From Nocardia jejuensis NBRC 103114 (GTDB lineage: Bacteria; Actinomycetota; Actinomycetes; Mycobacteriales; Mycobacteriaceae), in the NCBI RefSeq assembly GCF_001613145.1, contig NZ_BDBU01000002.1, forward strand, positions 186,001-250,000: a stretch of 64,000 nt of DNA, in the 5' to 3' direction. The notes below the pieces were generated by a model. The model did not search any database. It saw only the letters and a list, made by a program, of their open reading frames with translations, and was not told the DNA's origin. The translations under genes were made by a program, and so were the position numbers. Numbering within the stretch: the stretch's first letter is position 1; every line of letters starts with the position of its first letter. Shown one piece after another: positions 1 through 9,223 of the stretch.

Positions 1-719
1 GGCAGGTGCTGGAGGACAGTTCGGGAGTGCGGGATTATCTGCGCGATCTGGGGTTCTCGGCGATGAACGCGGCGGATATGGATCCCTATCGGGTGTGGAA
101 ACCGCGCGAGCTGGTCGATATCGCCACCGCCACACCGCCTTATGCCGCGCCGGGGGCGGAGCTGCACTACTCCAACACCAATTTCGTGCTGGCGGGAATG
201 GTGATCGAGGCTGTGACGGGGCAGAGCGTGGAGTCGGAGGTGCGGCGGCGGATCGTGGAGCCGCTGGGGTTGCGGCACACCGGGTTTCCGCAAGGGCCGG
301 AGATCGGCCGTGAGTGGCTGCACGGGTATTTCCTGGCCCGGGATGTATCGGTGTCGAATCCGACGATGTACTCCTGGGCCGGTGCGATGGTGTCCACCCT
401 CGACGACGTGGCGGAGTTCGCGCGCGCCCAGCAGGACGGACGGTTGCTCGCTCCCGCGCAATTGGCCCAGTTGCGTACGACATTCAAGGACGACGGCGTC
501 GACAGCACGTTCGCGCTCGCGGCCTATCGCTGGGACAGCGAGTGCGGACCCGCATGGTTGAGAACCGGCGCGGTACCGGGCTATTACAGCCTGGTCGTGA
601 CGTCCGAATCGGGGGACAGGCAGATCGTGCTCGCCTCCAACGAATACCACCTGATCGAACGCACCTGGGCGACAGAGCGATTCGGTACCGCGGTCGGGCG
701 CATGTTCTGCATGATCTGA
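1..719 (+). CDS. Serine hydrolase, beta-lactamase/DD-peptidase fold (5' end outside window)
   Basis: This is the C-terminal part of a penicillin-binding-protein-like serine hydrolase; the reading frame is already open at the window edge and stops at 717-719. It contains the YSN tyrosine motif (HYSNTNFVLAG) typical of class C beta-lactamases, DD-peptidases and related esterases, followed by the usual GMVIEAVTGQ helix and the MYSWAGAM region. The SxxK nucleophile motif must lie upstream of base 1. No transmembrane segment is seen in the visible part. The family hydrolyses beta-lactams, peptidoglycan stem peptides or esters; the substrate cannot be told from this fragment. It is convergent with the next gene, with only 7 bases between the stops. 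Confidence 0.85.
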   Translation, partial: QVLEDSSGVRDYLRDLGFSAMNAADMDPYRVWKPRELVDIATATPPYAAPGAELHYSNTNFVLAGMVIEAVTGQSVESEVRRRIVEPLGLRHTGFPQGPEIGREWLHGYFLARDVSVSNPTMYSWAGAMVSTLDDVAEFARAQQDGRLLAPAQLAQLRTTFKDDGVDSTFALAAYRWDSECGPAWLRTGAVPGYYSLVVTSESGDRQIVLASNEYHLIERTWATERFGTAVGRMFCMI

Positions 720-726
720 GCCGCGC

Positions 727-3700
727 TCAGCACGGGGGGTCGTAGGCCCGATCGGGCAGGTGCGCGTGCCAGACCTCGGGGGTGAGAACGTCCCGGGTCA
801 CTCGGCACACCCGCTCGACCGCCTCGGCGGGGTCCAGATCCAGCACCACCAGCTGGCTGCGCAACCCGACGCCCAGAACCAGCCCGCGCGAGGGCACCAG
901 CGTGGCGTACGCATCACCGGTGATGGCCTTCGGACTCACCAGCGAGGGCCCGAGAGGTTTGGGCGCGGAACGATTCTCGACGTCGTAGAGCCGGATGCTC
1001 CCGTCGTTGCCGCCGATCACCATGCGGCGGCCGTCCGGGGTGATGTCGACCGTGGTGGTGAGCATGCCGTCCGGGGGAGCGATGGCCGAGAGCTCGGTGA
1101 GCCGGTCGTGATCACTGATGTCCCAGAGCTGGATGGCTTTTCGGGTCATCGTGACCAGCGTGCGGTTGTCGCGACCGATCGTGATCGAGTAGATGGGCGC
1201 GGCGGGCGGGCTGGGAATGCGGCGGACCTCCCGAGCCCCGGACGGGTCGGTGACCTGCCACAGGGCGGCGACATTCTGGGTGCCGCCGGACGGGAGCCGG
1301 TCGCGGCCCAGCGCGAAGATCAGGCTGCCGTCGTTGTTCGTCAGGGCGGCCAGAGCGCCGTCGGTGAACGGCCGGTCGGCCAGCGGAGTGCCCAGCAGGC
1401 GGGGATGTTCGGGATCGGAGATATCCCAGTACCGCACCTTTTCCATCTGCCAGGTGGTGTCGTCGTAGGGGCCCGAGAGAGTGGCCATGCGATCGCCGTC
1501 CATGAAACCGGCGGCGATGGCGTCGGGGAATTCGTGCAGCACCCGGAAATGATCGGGGTCGGAGATATCGATCAGGTGCACCGGCGGATGGGTGCCGCGC
1601 GGCATCGCGATCATCCTCCGGCCGTCCGCGCTGATATCGCCCGCGCCGCCCACCATCGCGCCGAGACGGCGGGGTTCGGTCGGGTTCGACAGGTCCCACA
1701 GGCGCAGTTCGCCGTCGTCCCAGCCGGTGACCATGCGCTGCCCGCTCTCGTCCAGGCTCGCGGGAACCAGATCCGAGGTGAGGCCGTTGACGAAACCCGG
1801 TGCGGGCGACCATAGCTGGACGATGCCGGTGGCGTCGCCGGTGACCAGATGCCGTCCGTCCGGCGCGAAGGCCAGCGACTGCGATCCGGTCCGGCACGCC
1901 CCGGTGGGGTCGGGGCAGGCGGTCGCACCGCTGCGCAGGGCCGATCCGTACGGAACCGGCCGCGCCGGATCGCTCACGTTCCACAGCAGCGCGCCCTCGT
2001 CGTCCGCGATCGCGAGGGTGTGCGAGTCGGGACTGAATGCCAACGCCCAGATACCCGATCGGATCGACAGCGGCACGGTCGGGCCCAACGGGCGGGGCGT
2101 GGCGTCGGCGATCGACCACAGCCGCACACCGGCCTCGGCGAAGGAGCCGATGTCCACGGTCGCGCCACCGTGTCCGAGAGCGACCGTGGTTCCGTCGGGG
2201 CTGAAGGCCACCGCGTCGACCCGATGGGTGGTGTCCTCGACCGGGATGTTCATCGGCGCCGCGGTCGAATCGAGCGACCACACCAGCACCTGCGAGGTGA
2301 CCGGCGGCTCGGGGGCCGAGCGGTAGTGAGTCGGTTCCGACGCGGTGTTGCTCGCGGTGATCAGGCGATTTCCGGTGGGGGAGAACGCCAGTGAGCGCAC
2401 GGGGGCATCGGTGCGAAGCAGCGGCCCGCGGTTCGGGGCCGCCGGGGTCGCGACGTTCCAGAGCGTGACCGTGTGGTCCGCGCTGGCCGCCGCGAGCGTG
2501 CGCCGATCGGGGCTGAACGCCAGCCGCACCCCACCGGATCCGCTGACGAACGCGGACCCGAGTGGCTCGGGCCGCTCCGGCCGGGCCATGCTCCACAGCC
2601 GGACCGACCCGGAAAGCGTTCCCACGGCCAGGATCTCACCGCTCGGCGAGAACGCGACCGAGGTCACCGGCGCGTCCTGCTGCGCCAGCGTCGCCACCGC
2701 GCGCGGCTCGCCGGTCATCGACCACAGTCGCACGGTGCGGTCCGCGCCGGCCGAGGCGATCAGCGTGCCGCGCGGATCGACCGCGACATCGGTGATCGAA
2801 TCCTCGTGTCCGCGAAGGGGCGTGGCCAGCGGCAGGGTCTGGGTGCGCAGCACCCGGGCCTGGATCGCGGGGTCGGCCGGGCGCATTTTGTCCGCGATCA
2901 GCACCAGCTGCGCCGCGAGCGAGGGGTTGGTGTCCCCGAGACCGTCTGCGTCGGTGAGGAGTTCGGCGATCAGTTTGTCGGTCTCGCGCTGCTGGGCCAG
3001 CCTGTTCTGGAAGTACGCGATCGAGGACACGGCCAGCAGGATGACCACGGCGGCCGCGGCGGCGGCCCGCAGCGATCGGGTGCGGCGCAGGTCTCGGGTG
3101 CGGGCCTGGGTTGCGGCGGTGAGGAATTCACCGGCCGTGGCGCTGACCGGTCCGCGTTCGGCGTGCTCACGGGCGATGGCGAGCCGGGGCGCGGGATACA
3201 GGCGGGACGGATCACGCTCGGACGCCGCCCACTCCGCGGCGTCCAGGTCCAGGCGCTGGCGTTCGACGTAGCCGATGCGGTCCTCGTCGATCCAGGCGCG
3301 CAGGCGCGGCCACGCGTCCAGCACGATCTCGTGGGTCAGGTACGCCGATTCGGTGTCGAGGGTGACGAGCCGACTGCGTGCGAGCACCTCGAGCGCGGCG
3401 CCGCCGGCACCGTCGTCGCTGTCCGGCAGGTCGGTGAGCCGGACGATGCGGCGCGTGTCCTTGCTGTCGCGCCCGACATTGACCAGCGCCGAGAGAATCC
3501 GATGGGCCGCGGCCTGCTGCGGGATGCTCAGCGCCGTCCACGCGTGCTCGGCGGTGGCGGCGACCGAACCGGAAATGCCCCCGGCCTGGCGGTATCCGGC
3601 GACGGTGAGCCGGCGGCCCTCGCGACGCTCCCAGGTCGCGGCCATGACATGCGACAGCAGCGGCAGCAGTCCGGGGTCGTAGCCCTGGTGTTCGGAGCCG

Positions 3701-4659
3701 TGGTCCATATCGCACAGTTCGCTGATGACCAGTTCCCGCAGCCCGGGCTCGAGACTCAGCCCGGAGATCTCGGCGGGACGGGCGACCGCCCGGCCCAGTT
3801 CCTCGCGGGTCATCGCGCCCAGCAGATAGGAGCGATCGCGCAGCGCGGCGAGCAGAACGGGATGGTCCATGCAGCGGGCGTAGAAATCGGCACGGATCGC
3901 GAGCACGAGGGTGACCGCCTGCTCGGCGGCGGTGAGCGCGTGCAGCGCGGCCACATAGCTGTTGCGGTCGTGCTCGTCGGTGTGGGCGGTGAAGAGTTCC
4001 TCGAACTGGTCGATCACGAGCAGCCGCCGCTCGCCGTCCCAGTGCAGATCCCGCAGCGTCTGCTCCGAGGTGCGGGCGGGCGTGAGCACCTGCACCTCCC
4101 ACGCGTCGGCGAGGAGGCCGGGAATCAGTCCGGCGTGCAACAGCGACGACTTACCCGCGCCGGACGCGCCGACCAGGGCGATGATTCCGGTTGTCGTGTG
4201 GACGAGTTCGCGTAGTTCGGCGGTCGCGGTGTCGCGGCCGGAGAACAGTTCCGCATCCGCCCGGCCGTATCGGGTCAAGCCCGGGTACGGACAGCCCACC
4301 GAGACTGCGAGTGTGGGCCGGTCGGTCGTGCACGAGGTCCACAGTCGCTTCCACTGCCGCACGTCCAGGAGTTCGGGCGGACAGGGTTCGGCGGCGGTGC
4401 GGGCGGCCTCGATCAGGGTCAGCAGCACCGGATGGAACGACTCCCATTTGGCGGGGACATTGCGTCCCGCGCGCCAGTCGCTGATCCGCTGCATCGACGC
4501 GCCCTGCGGTCGGGTGCCGGCCGGGAATCGGGTGCGAGCGTTCTCGGCCAGCCGGGTCAGTTTCGGATTGCCCGCGGCGGCGTACAGCTGTCCGAATCGT
4601 TCCGTGAACACCACTCGCGGCGCTGTCGATCCGCGTGTCTCACCCGCTGTGGAACTCAC
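727..4659 (-). CDS. nSTAND NTPase with C-terminal WD40 repeats
   Basis: A 1310-residue multidomain protein. Residues 15-110 form an N-terminal helical region that looks like a small DNA- or protein-binding domain. CPYPGL at about 123 opens a STAND-type NTPase with Walker A GASGAGKSS (164-172) and Walker B LLVIDQFEE (213-221). One membrane helix lies near 531-549. From about 610 to the end there are repeated WD40 units with HEDSITDVAVDP, LAFSPDRRTLAAA and similar cores, forming one or two beta-propellers. Actinomycetes carry many such proteins; related nSTAND proteins act as threshold-activated signalling or conflict ATPases, but the role of this one is unknown. The start was taken at the first ATG, just upstream of the conserved N-terminal domain. 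It is a single-gene unit. Confidence 0.9.
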   Translation of the reverse strand: MSSTAGETRGSTAPRVVFTERFGQLYAAAGNPKLTRLAENARTRFPAGTRPQGASMQRISDWRAGRNVPAKWESFHPVLLTLIEAARTAAEPCPPELLDVRQWKRLWTSCTTDRPTLAVSVGCPYPGLTRYGRADAELFSGRDTATAELRELVHTTTGIIALVGASGAGKSSLLHAGLIPGLLADAWEVQVLTPARTSEQTLRDLHWDGERRLLVIDQFEELFTAHTDEHDRNSYVAALHALTAAEQAVTLVLAIRADFYARCMDHPVLLAALRDRSYLLGAMTREELGRAVARPAEISGLSLEPGLRELVISELCDMDHGSEHQGYDPGLLPLLSHVMAATWERREGRRLTVAGYRQAGGISGSVAATAEHAWTALSIPQQAAAHRILSALVNVGRDSKDTRRIVRLTDLPDSDDGAGGAALEVLARSRLVTLDTESAYLTHEIVLDAWPRLRAWIDEDRIGYVERQRLDLDAAEWAASERDPSRLYPAPRLAIAREHAERGPVSATAGEFLTAATQARTRDLRRTRSLRAAAAAAVVILLAVSSIAYFQNRLAQQRETDKLIAELLTDADGLGDTNPSLAAQLVLIADKMRPADPAIQARVLRTQTLPLATPLRGHEDSITDVAVDPRGTLIASAGADRTVRLWSMTGEPRAVATLAQQDAPVTSVAFSPSGEILAVGTLSGSVRLWSMARPERPEPLGSAFVSGSGGVRLAFSPDRRTLAAASADHTVTLWNVATPAAPNRGPLLRTDAPVRSLAFSPTGNRLITASNTASEPTHYRSAPEPPVTSQVLVWSLDSTAAPMNIPVEDTTHRVDAVAFSPDGTTVALGHGGATVDIGSFAEAGVRLWSIADATPRPLGPTVPLSIRSGIWALAFSPDSHTLAIADDEGALLWNVSDPARPVPYGSALRSGATACPDPTGACRTGSQSLAFAPDGRHLVTGDATGIVQLWSPAPGFVNGLTSDLVPASLDESGQRMVTGWDDGELRLWDLSNPTEPRRLGAMVGGAGDISADGRRMIAMPRGTHPPVHLIDISDPDHFRVLHEFPDAIAAGFMDGDRMATLSGPYDDTTWQMEKVRYWDISDPEHPRLLGTPLADRPFTDGALAALTNNDGSLIFALGRDRLPSGGTQNVAALWQVTDPSGAREVRRIPSPPAAPIYSITIGRDNRTLVTMTRKAIQLWDISDHDRLTELSAIAPPDGMLTTTVDITPDGRRMVIGGNDGSIRLYDVENRSAPKPLGPSLVSPKAITGDAYATLVPSRGLVLGVGLRSQLVVLDLDPAEAVERVCRVTRDVLTPEVWHAHLPDRAYDPPC

Positions 4660-5024
4660 TTCACCCCTCGGTCATTCGATCTGCCAAGACTAGGGTGTGG
4701 CCCTTTCCGGTCCGGACGGGCGGTACCGAAACCTCCGGTCCGGAAAACTTGGAAAGGGCCTCCGAACTGCTGTTTCGATGAGATTCCCGGCGTTGGGCTC
4801 GCGGTGGCCCGAGGCCGCTCACTACCTTTTGGAGTGCGTCCGAGTCACTCGGAGCGGGGTTCGGTGCCCGGGCGTCGGAGGGGAGTGCCCGGGCATCACG
4901 CCACGTGTTCGACAGTGAGATGTCCGGGCGCCACATCTGTCGCAGACGCTCTCATCGGAACCGGGAGGGGGTGCGAGAAATCCGATGAACGATGCGACAC
5001 GAACAGGAGGGCTGATCCGACACC
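4660..5024. other. Intergenic region between divergent genes
   Basis: This stretch separates the nSTAND-WD40 gene (leftward) from the hypothetical gene at 5025 (rightward). No convincing coding frame was seen. It should hold both promoters. The only recognisable element is AGGAGGG near 5000-5006, a ribosome binding site candidate for the rightward gene, though about 17 nt from the ATG. Confidence 0.4.
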
Positions 5025-5732
5025 ATGGCCGTGGATCGGGGCGAAATCGAGTCGATTCTGGGGCGTGAGCGATCGCTCGGCTCCGTCGTGTTCGCGTTGG
5101 GGGCGGACACGCCGGAGCTGCCGCCACGATGGGGCGATGTGCTCATGTTGCCGGAGGCGCGGGAACGAGCGGCGGCCGCGCTACGGCTGTGGAATCCGGA
5201 CTTCCTGGACCTGATCCCGAACTTCGCGCGGATGCTGCGGACCGAGCTCGCCGACGCGCGGGTCGTTCGGCTGCACGGTGAATTGGCCATGGTCTACGCA
5301 CTCGAACATCACGAGCCCGGCCGTCGGGTGATCTGCTGGATCGGCTGGGATCCGGCGAGTTTCGGAGCGGGGGAGCCCGAGCACTGGACGTGTGTTCCGC
5401 GACCGATGCGGACGTTTCTGTCCCAGGTGCACGCCGGGTTCACCGCGCCGGACCGATTGTCCTTCGGTCCCCGCAGGCCGCGCAGCATGCGCACGCTCGC
5501 GGAGCTGGCCCGACATCCCGACGGCATTCCGGGATGGGACCAGGATCCCGATTCCACGCGGTTGCTGGCGGTGGCCTCCACCTACGCCGGGCTCTACGGA
5601 TGCGTCTCGTGTGACCTCAGCGCCGGGGCCGGGGTGCTCGCCGACGGAGCGAATCTGGAGTCGCCCAGGGCTTTCGGCGCGCTGCTGGACGACATCCTGA
5701 TGTCGCGGCTCACCGAGGCGGGTGAGGATTGA
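5025..5732 (+). CDS. Hypothetical protein, 235 residues
   Basis: Not recognised. The frame has strong actinobacterial codon bias (third positions mostly G or C). The protein is soluble and has no signal peptide or membrane helix. A central block reads VRLHGELAMVYALEH followed by a Trp-rich ICWIGWDP segment, which would fit a mixed alpha/beta fold. Two cysteines lie close together in YGCVSCDL near residue 197. An SMI1/KNR4-like immunity fold was considered but no diagnostic motif was found. The start follows AGGAGGG at a long distance; the in-frame GTG at 5031 is a possible alternative. The gene stands alone. Confidence 0.65.
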   Translation: MAVDRGEIESILGRERSLGSVVFALGADTPELPPRWGDVLMLPEARERAAAALRLWNPDFLDLIPNFARMLRTELADARVVRLHGELAMVYALEHHEPGRRVICWIGWDPASFGAGEPEHWTCVPRPMRTFLSQVHAGFTAPDRLSFGPRRPRSMRTLAELARHPDGIPGWDQDPDSTRLLAVASTYAGLYGCVSCDLSAGAGVLADGANLESPRAFGALLDDILMSRLTEAGED

Positions 5733-5749
5733 CCGCTGAGGGCGGGTGT

Positions 5750-6202
5750 TCAGTGCGCGCCGGGGCGCACGATCATCAGCACCACGACGACCGCCCACAG
5801 CAGGTTGTAGATCCCGGTCAGCATCGACAACTGGCGTAGTCGCGGCCCCTCGTCCGGCTGATCGAGGGCCTGGCGCTGGATCGGATGAATGAAGGCGGCC
5901 AACAGGATTCCCGCGCTGAAGGTGAGCGCCATGGCGAGGGTGATCCAGATTTCGCCCATTCGGCCCTGCATGCTCGCGAGCAGAATGCCGATCACGGGCA
6001 CGATCAGCGCCAGGACCGCATAACTGCCGGTGATGCGATGAAAGGCCTTCGCCACGGCGATGTTCCGCTCCGGAGCGGGTGTTCCCTCGGCGACCACGAC
6101 CGGCGCGTAGCGCGGGAACAGGCTCGCGGCGACGGCTGATCCGCCCACGAAGATGATCCCGGCCAGCACGTGTATCGAGAGCAGTGCGTTCTGCATCGAC
6201 AT
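5750..6202 (-). CDS. Small integral membrane protein (CopD/DUF2269-like)
   Basis: A 150-residue protein with four predicted membrane helices: residues 5-25, 57-77, 87-107 and 128-146. The first helix has HVLAGIIFVGG, and an internal histidine follows (FHRITG), an arrangement seen in CopD/DUF2269-type membrane proteins that may bind haem or copper; this assignment is tentative. A GGAAGG ribosome binding site lies just before the ATG. The gene is 94 bp downstream of the marR gene on the same strand, and the gap carries a double palindrome, so it is the likely target of that regulator. Confidence 0.75.
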   Translation of the reverse strand: MSMQNALLSIHVLAGIIFVGGSAVAASLFPRYAPVVVAEGTPAPERNIAVAKAFHRITGSYAVLALIVPVIGILLASMQGRMGEIWITLAMALTFSAGILLAAFIHPIQRQALDQPDEGPRLRQLSMLTGIYNLLWAVVVVLMIVRPGAH

Positions 6203-6207
6203 CCTTC

Positions 6208-6262
6208 CAACCTTCAGTGTGGCTGAAGCTTAGCGCTCGAGCTTCAGTCTGGCTGAAGGTTG
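6208..6262. promoter_or_regulatory. Double palindromic MarR operator (predicted)
   Basis: Two near-identical 17-bp palindromes, CTTCAG-tgtgg-CTGAAG at 6212-6228 and CTTCAG-tctgg-CTGAAG at 6242-6258, start 30 bp apart, about three helical turns. They are nested in a larger inverted repeat, CAACCTTCAG (6208-6217) with CTGAAGGTTG (6253-6262). The element sits just upstream of the ribosome binding site of the membrane-protein gene and downstream of marR. Two dyads on one DNA face suit cooperative binding of two MarR dimers. Confidence 0.75.
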
Positions 6263-6296
6263 TGGGGATGGTCACCGCCGGGACGAAAACCGGGGA

Positions 6297-6743
6297 TCAG
6301 GAAGCGTTTCGGGCCGCGAACGCATCGAGTACGGCAGCGCCGACCTGGCGCTGGAACGGGTCGGCATCGGCGCCGAAGAGTCGCTGGTCCACGTCGGCGA
6401 CCACCTGCTGCGCGGAGTGCAGCAGCCGCGTGCCCGCCGCGGTGAGTTCGATGGTCGAGGCCGAGCCGGCGCGCGCGGTCCGATCCCGCACCAGGCCGTC
6501 GGCCGCCATGGACTTCACCGCCGTGTGCACGCTCTGCACGCTGATCGCGCCCATCCGGGCCAGATCGCTGAACGATGCTCCCGGCACGCTGGCGATATGA
6601 CCGAGCAGCGCGAGCCGGGCGACGGTGAGATTCAGCGACGACAGTGCCGCGCCGAGTTCCGCTTCGACGCGATGGGCCAGCGTCAGCACGATGATCGACG
6701 CGCTGACGGGCGGCGGGGCGGGACGGTCGCTGTCGGTGGTCAC
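6297..6743 (-). CDS. MarR-family transcriptional regulator
   Basis: A 148-residue winged helix-turn-helix protein. The DNA-binding helix is in SFSDLARMGAISVQSVHTAV (residues about 60-79), followed by the wing ending in the ARAGSASTIELTAAG region. MarR proteins act as dimers and usually repress a neighbouring efflux or detoxification gene until a small ligand binds. It lies 4 bp downstream of the DUF998 gene and 94 bp upstream of the small membrane-protein gene, in one leftward unit. The double palindrome at 6208-6262 is its probable operator. Confidence 0.88.
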   Translation of the reverse strand: MTTDSDRPAPPPVSASIIVLTLAHRVEAELGAALSSLNLTVARLALLGHIASVPGASFSDLARMGAISVQSVHTAVKSMAADGLVRDRTARAGSASTIELTAAGTRLLHSAQQVVADVDQRLFGADADPFQRQVGAAVLDAFAARNAS

Positions 6744-6747
6744 CGCC

Positions 6748-7479
6748 TCATTCTCCCGTCGACGACTCGTGCTCGCCGCGCGGCCGGGCGGACACGTCGA
6801 TGAGGATGCGCACGCCCAGGACGATCAGGAAGATCAGGCCGGGAAACGCCGCGATCCGCTCCCAGAGCCCGAACCGCGCCGGGCCGCCGACCTCCGCCAG
6901 CATGAGCACGAGACCGATCATCGCGCCCGCGCCGACAGCGATGCCGAGGGGGCCGAGCGGTCCCCACCGCCGGGCTTTCAGCAGCGTCGCGCCGAGCACC
7001 ACGGTGGCGATTTCCAGGCCGAGGATGGCGATCGAGGCGCCCAGGACGTGCAGGGTCGCGGAGGTGTCCTCGGGGTTGATCGCGACCAGGACCAGCCCGA
7101 TGCCCGCCGCGACCACCAGACCCGATCCGATCCGCGCGCCACGGGTGGAGGGCAGGGTCGGCGTCACCGCTATCGCTCCCGCGCACATGCATACGCCGGC
7201 GAGGGCCCACGACACGTTGGTCGCGACGTGCCAGGGCGAGCACACCCAGGTCTCGAGGTGCTCGGACCTGCGACAGGTTGCCGCACCCAGATCGCTGATC
7301 GCATTGCGCGACCAGCTGTACGGCGTGCTCCACCGGTTCTGCGAGACGACCAGCATGACGAAGTACTGCACCAGCGACACCCATGCCGCCGCACCGAGCA
7401 CGACCGCACGGCGATTTCCGGTCCTCAACGAATCTGCTCCTGCCGACGAGGGACACCGCACTACAGTCTGGATGCTCAC
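6748..7479 (-). CDS. DUF998 family membrane protein
   Basis: A 243-residue polytopic membrane protein with about six helices. NRWSTPYSWSRNAISDLGA at the end of the first loop is the signature of DUF998, and the later helices and TLHVLGA segment also fit. The function of the family is unknown. The GTG at 7479 gives VSIQTVV; a later start is possible because the first 25 residues are poorly conserved. The stop is 4 bp from the marR start, so the two genes are probably cotranscribed. Confidence 0.82.
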   Translation of the reverse strand: MSIQTVVRCPSSAGADSLRTGNRRAVVLGAAAWVSLVQYFVMLVVSQNRWSTPYSWSRNAISDLGAATCRRSEHLETWVCSPWHVATNVSWALAGVCMCAGAIAVTPTLPSTRGARIGSGLVVAAGIGLVLVAINPEDTSATLHVLGASIAILGLEIATVVLGATLLKARRWGPLGPLGIAVGAGAMIGLVLMLAEVGGPARFGLWERIAAFPGLIFLIVLGVRILIDVSARPRGEHESSTGE

Positions 7480-7680
7480 GGTCGGGTCGGATCGGCGACG
7501 CTCCGGGATCTGCGTCGGCGCCGAGGTTCACCAGTCGTCGGGTGGACTTCGAAGATCGAGCGTGGAAGGCATGTCGCGATGCTCGACGACGTGGCCGTGC
7601 CGCACCTGGATCGCTCGTCCGTGTCCGATCTCCGGGCAGCATCGGTCATGGATCCGGCGGGTCGACGGTGTCCCTCGGCA

Positions 7681-7717
7681 GAGTTCGCCCCCGCACCGAC
7701 GGTGCGGGGGCGAACTC
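7681..7717 (-). terminator. Strong hairpin, probable terminator
   Basis: A perfect 17-bp inverted repeat, 7681-7697 with 7701-7717, around a 3-nt loop. It lies downstream of the leftward ferritin-like gene that ends at 7769. There is no T-run, as is common in high-GC actinomycetes. Confidence 0.75.
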
Positions 7718-7768
7718 CGAAAACCCTCGGCGCCAGTGCTTTTGCTGCGCCGAAGGACCGGGCCTACG

Positions 7769-8731
7769 TCAGTTGCGGCCCGTGACGTCCTGGGCGATGG
7801 CCGAGAGGCGTGCCTGGGCGGCCGAGACGACGCCGGCGCGGTTCTTGTTGGTCTCCTCGTAGGCGACTATCGCGCGGATGTCGCTCGGTTCGGTGAGGGT
7901 CTTGATCGCCGAAATGGCTTGGGAGACATTCCGTTCGTCGTAGTCCTCGATGGGCAGTTCGCGCGCCTCCAGGATTCCGGTGGCGGTGCGGAGCGAGTGC
8001 AGCGTGTTCGCGGCACTGTGCTCGCCCTCGCGGCGGGTGACCTGCTCGGCGGTCTCGAGTGCGGCGTCGCGGGAGGCGGTGAGGGTCTTCACCGCGACAT
8101 CGCCGACGTGCACGCCGCGCGCGAGCAGTTCACTGAGCGCGGGCGGGGCGGAGCGGAAGGTGTCCAGCGCACGGTCCAGACCGCGCGCGGACCAGGTGAC
8201 CGGGATGACGGCCAGTTTGACGATCGTTCCGGTGGCCGCCTGCAACGGGGTGCGGCGCAACGCGGCCGGTCCGCCGAGGGCGTCCTCGCTCAGCACGGTG
8301 CCGAGCCAGTCCACGGTCGAGGAATGCGCGGTGATCAGGCGATCGGCCAGCGCCACGATCTGCGGTTCGTGCGCGGCGGTGGCCAGGGCCTTGATATAGC
8401 GGGCGCGCTCGAGCAGCTGATGTTCGAGGGCGAGATCGCCGAGCAGCGCCTCGTCGAACGGCTGGGCCTGCTCGCCCATCGCCTTGACCACGCCGGCGGC
8501 GCGTCCGATGAAAGGTCCGATCAGATGCGGGACTCCGCCGAGTTCGCGCAGTGCGGACTCGATCGCTGCCGCTCGGGCGCGGGCGTTGTCGGCATTCTCG
8601 GCAAGTTCCCGCTCCACAGCCTCGGTGCGTGCCTGCGCACGCCGGGTCTCGGCGATCTGGATCTCGGTGTCGGTCAGCTCACGCACGGCCCGCAGCTGTG
8701 CCAGCAAAGTGGTTGTTTCGCGTGTGGTCAT
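7769..8731 (-). CDS. Ferritin-like helical protein, stress-related
   Basis: A 320-residue, almost entirely helical protein that resembles the ferritin-like domain proteins of Nocardia and Rhodococcus. An Arg/Glu-rich coiled segment occupies residues 20-60. It is followed by a four-helix-bundle-like part with GPFIGRAAGV, EHQLLERARYIKAL and SSTVDWLG, and by a C-terminal segment with EDYDERNVSQAISAIK. The canonical ExxH iron ligands are not obvious, so metal binding is unproven. The ATG at 8731 was preferred because AAGGA lies 11 nt upstream; ATG 8758 is the alternative. A SigF-type promoter lies upstream (8792-8815), which links the gene to the general-stress system further along. Confidence 0.72.
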   Translation of the reverse strand: MTTRETTTLLAQLRAVRELTDTEIQIAETRRAQARTEAVERELAENADNARARAAAIESALRELGGVPHLIGPFIGRAAGVVKAMGEQAQPFDEALLGDLALEHQLLERARYIKALATAAHEPQIVALADRLITAHSSTVDWLGTVLSEDALGGPAALRRTPLQAATGTIVKLAVIPVTWSARGLDRALDTFRSAPPALSELLARGVHVGDVAVKTLTASRDAALETAEQVTRREGEHSAANTLHSLRTATGILEARELPIEDYDERNVSQAISAIKTLTEPSDIRAIVAYEETNKNRAGVVSAAQARLSAIAQDVTGRN

Positions 8732-8791
8732 GTGGATCTGGTCCTTCGATGTTGACATCGGTTGGATGCAATTCCTGCATCGACGGAGGTA

Positions 8792-8815
8792 CTACCCGAC
8801 TCAGACGGTCCAAAC
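8792..8815 (-). promoter_or_regulatory. SigF-type promoter (predicted)
   Basis: Read on the minus strand: GTTT (8815-8812), 14 nt, GGGTAG (8797-8792). This fits the actinobacterial SigF/SigB pattern GTTT-N14-17-GGGTA. It would start transcription near 8785, ahead of the ferritin-like gene. Confidence 0.6.
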
Positions 8816-9222
8816 ATCGCCGAGTTCCACGAATCGAACTGTGAAGGTATTGCCCGTGATTCGCGGCGTCGGCGGGATTTCACCGCGCGGCGGGGAATCG
8901 GCGTGCGGTGTCGCCAGGGCGTGCGGAACCGCGATGGCGGCGCTGGGATCGATCGCGGGGCTGGTCGTCGCGGGAAACGCCGCGGCGATGGAACGGGTGG
9001 GAAGATCGATCTGCGGGCACGCCGGCGGGAAGGCTCCGACGGCGGAGAATGCGTTGCCCGCCTTCGCTACAGCGTTCGAAACGAGATCATCGCCCCCGAA
9101 TTGATGTGCAGCTCACAGCGAATGGGGGCGCGATCCTCGCTCGTGACCGCGGGCGCTGTGGATCCTGCTGTCCGAGTTCGGGTTCCGCCCGCGGTGGCCG
9201 TATCGCACCGAGTTTGGTGCGA
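8816..9222. other. Non-coding or weakly coding gap
   Basis: Beyond the promoter at 8792-8815 no well-supported gene was found before the desaturase stop at 9223. A short rightward frame ending at 9104 (about 56 residues from MAALGSIAGLVVAG) has a signal-peptide-like start, but it lacks a good ribosome binding site and was not called. Confidence 0.35.
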
Positions 9223-9223
9223 T
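9202..9223 (-). terminator. Small hairpin at end of desaturase gene
   Basis: ATCGCACC (9202-9209), a 6-nt loop, GGTGCGAT (9216-9223). It touches the stop codon of the leftward desaturase gene and is a plausible weak terminator. Confidence 0.45.

Noticed and set aside
8850-9104. Small secreted protein ending at 9104
   Set aside because: A signal-like start exists but there is no ribosome binding site or conserved mature part.
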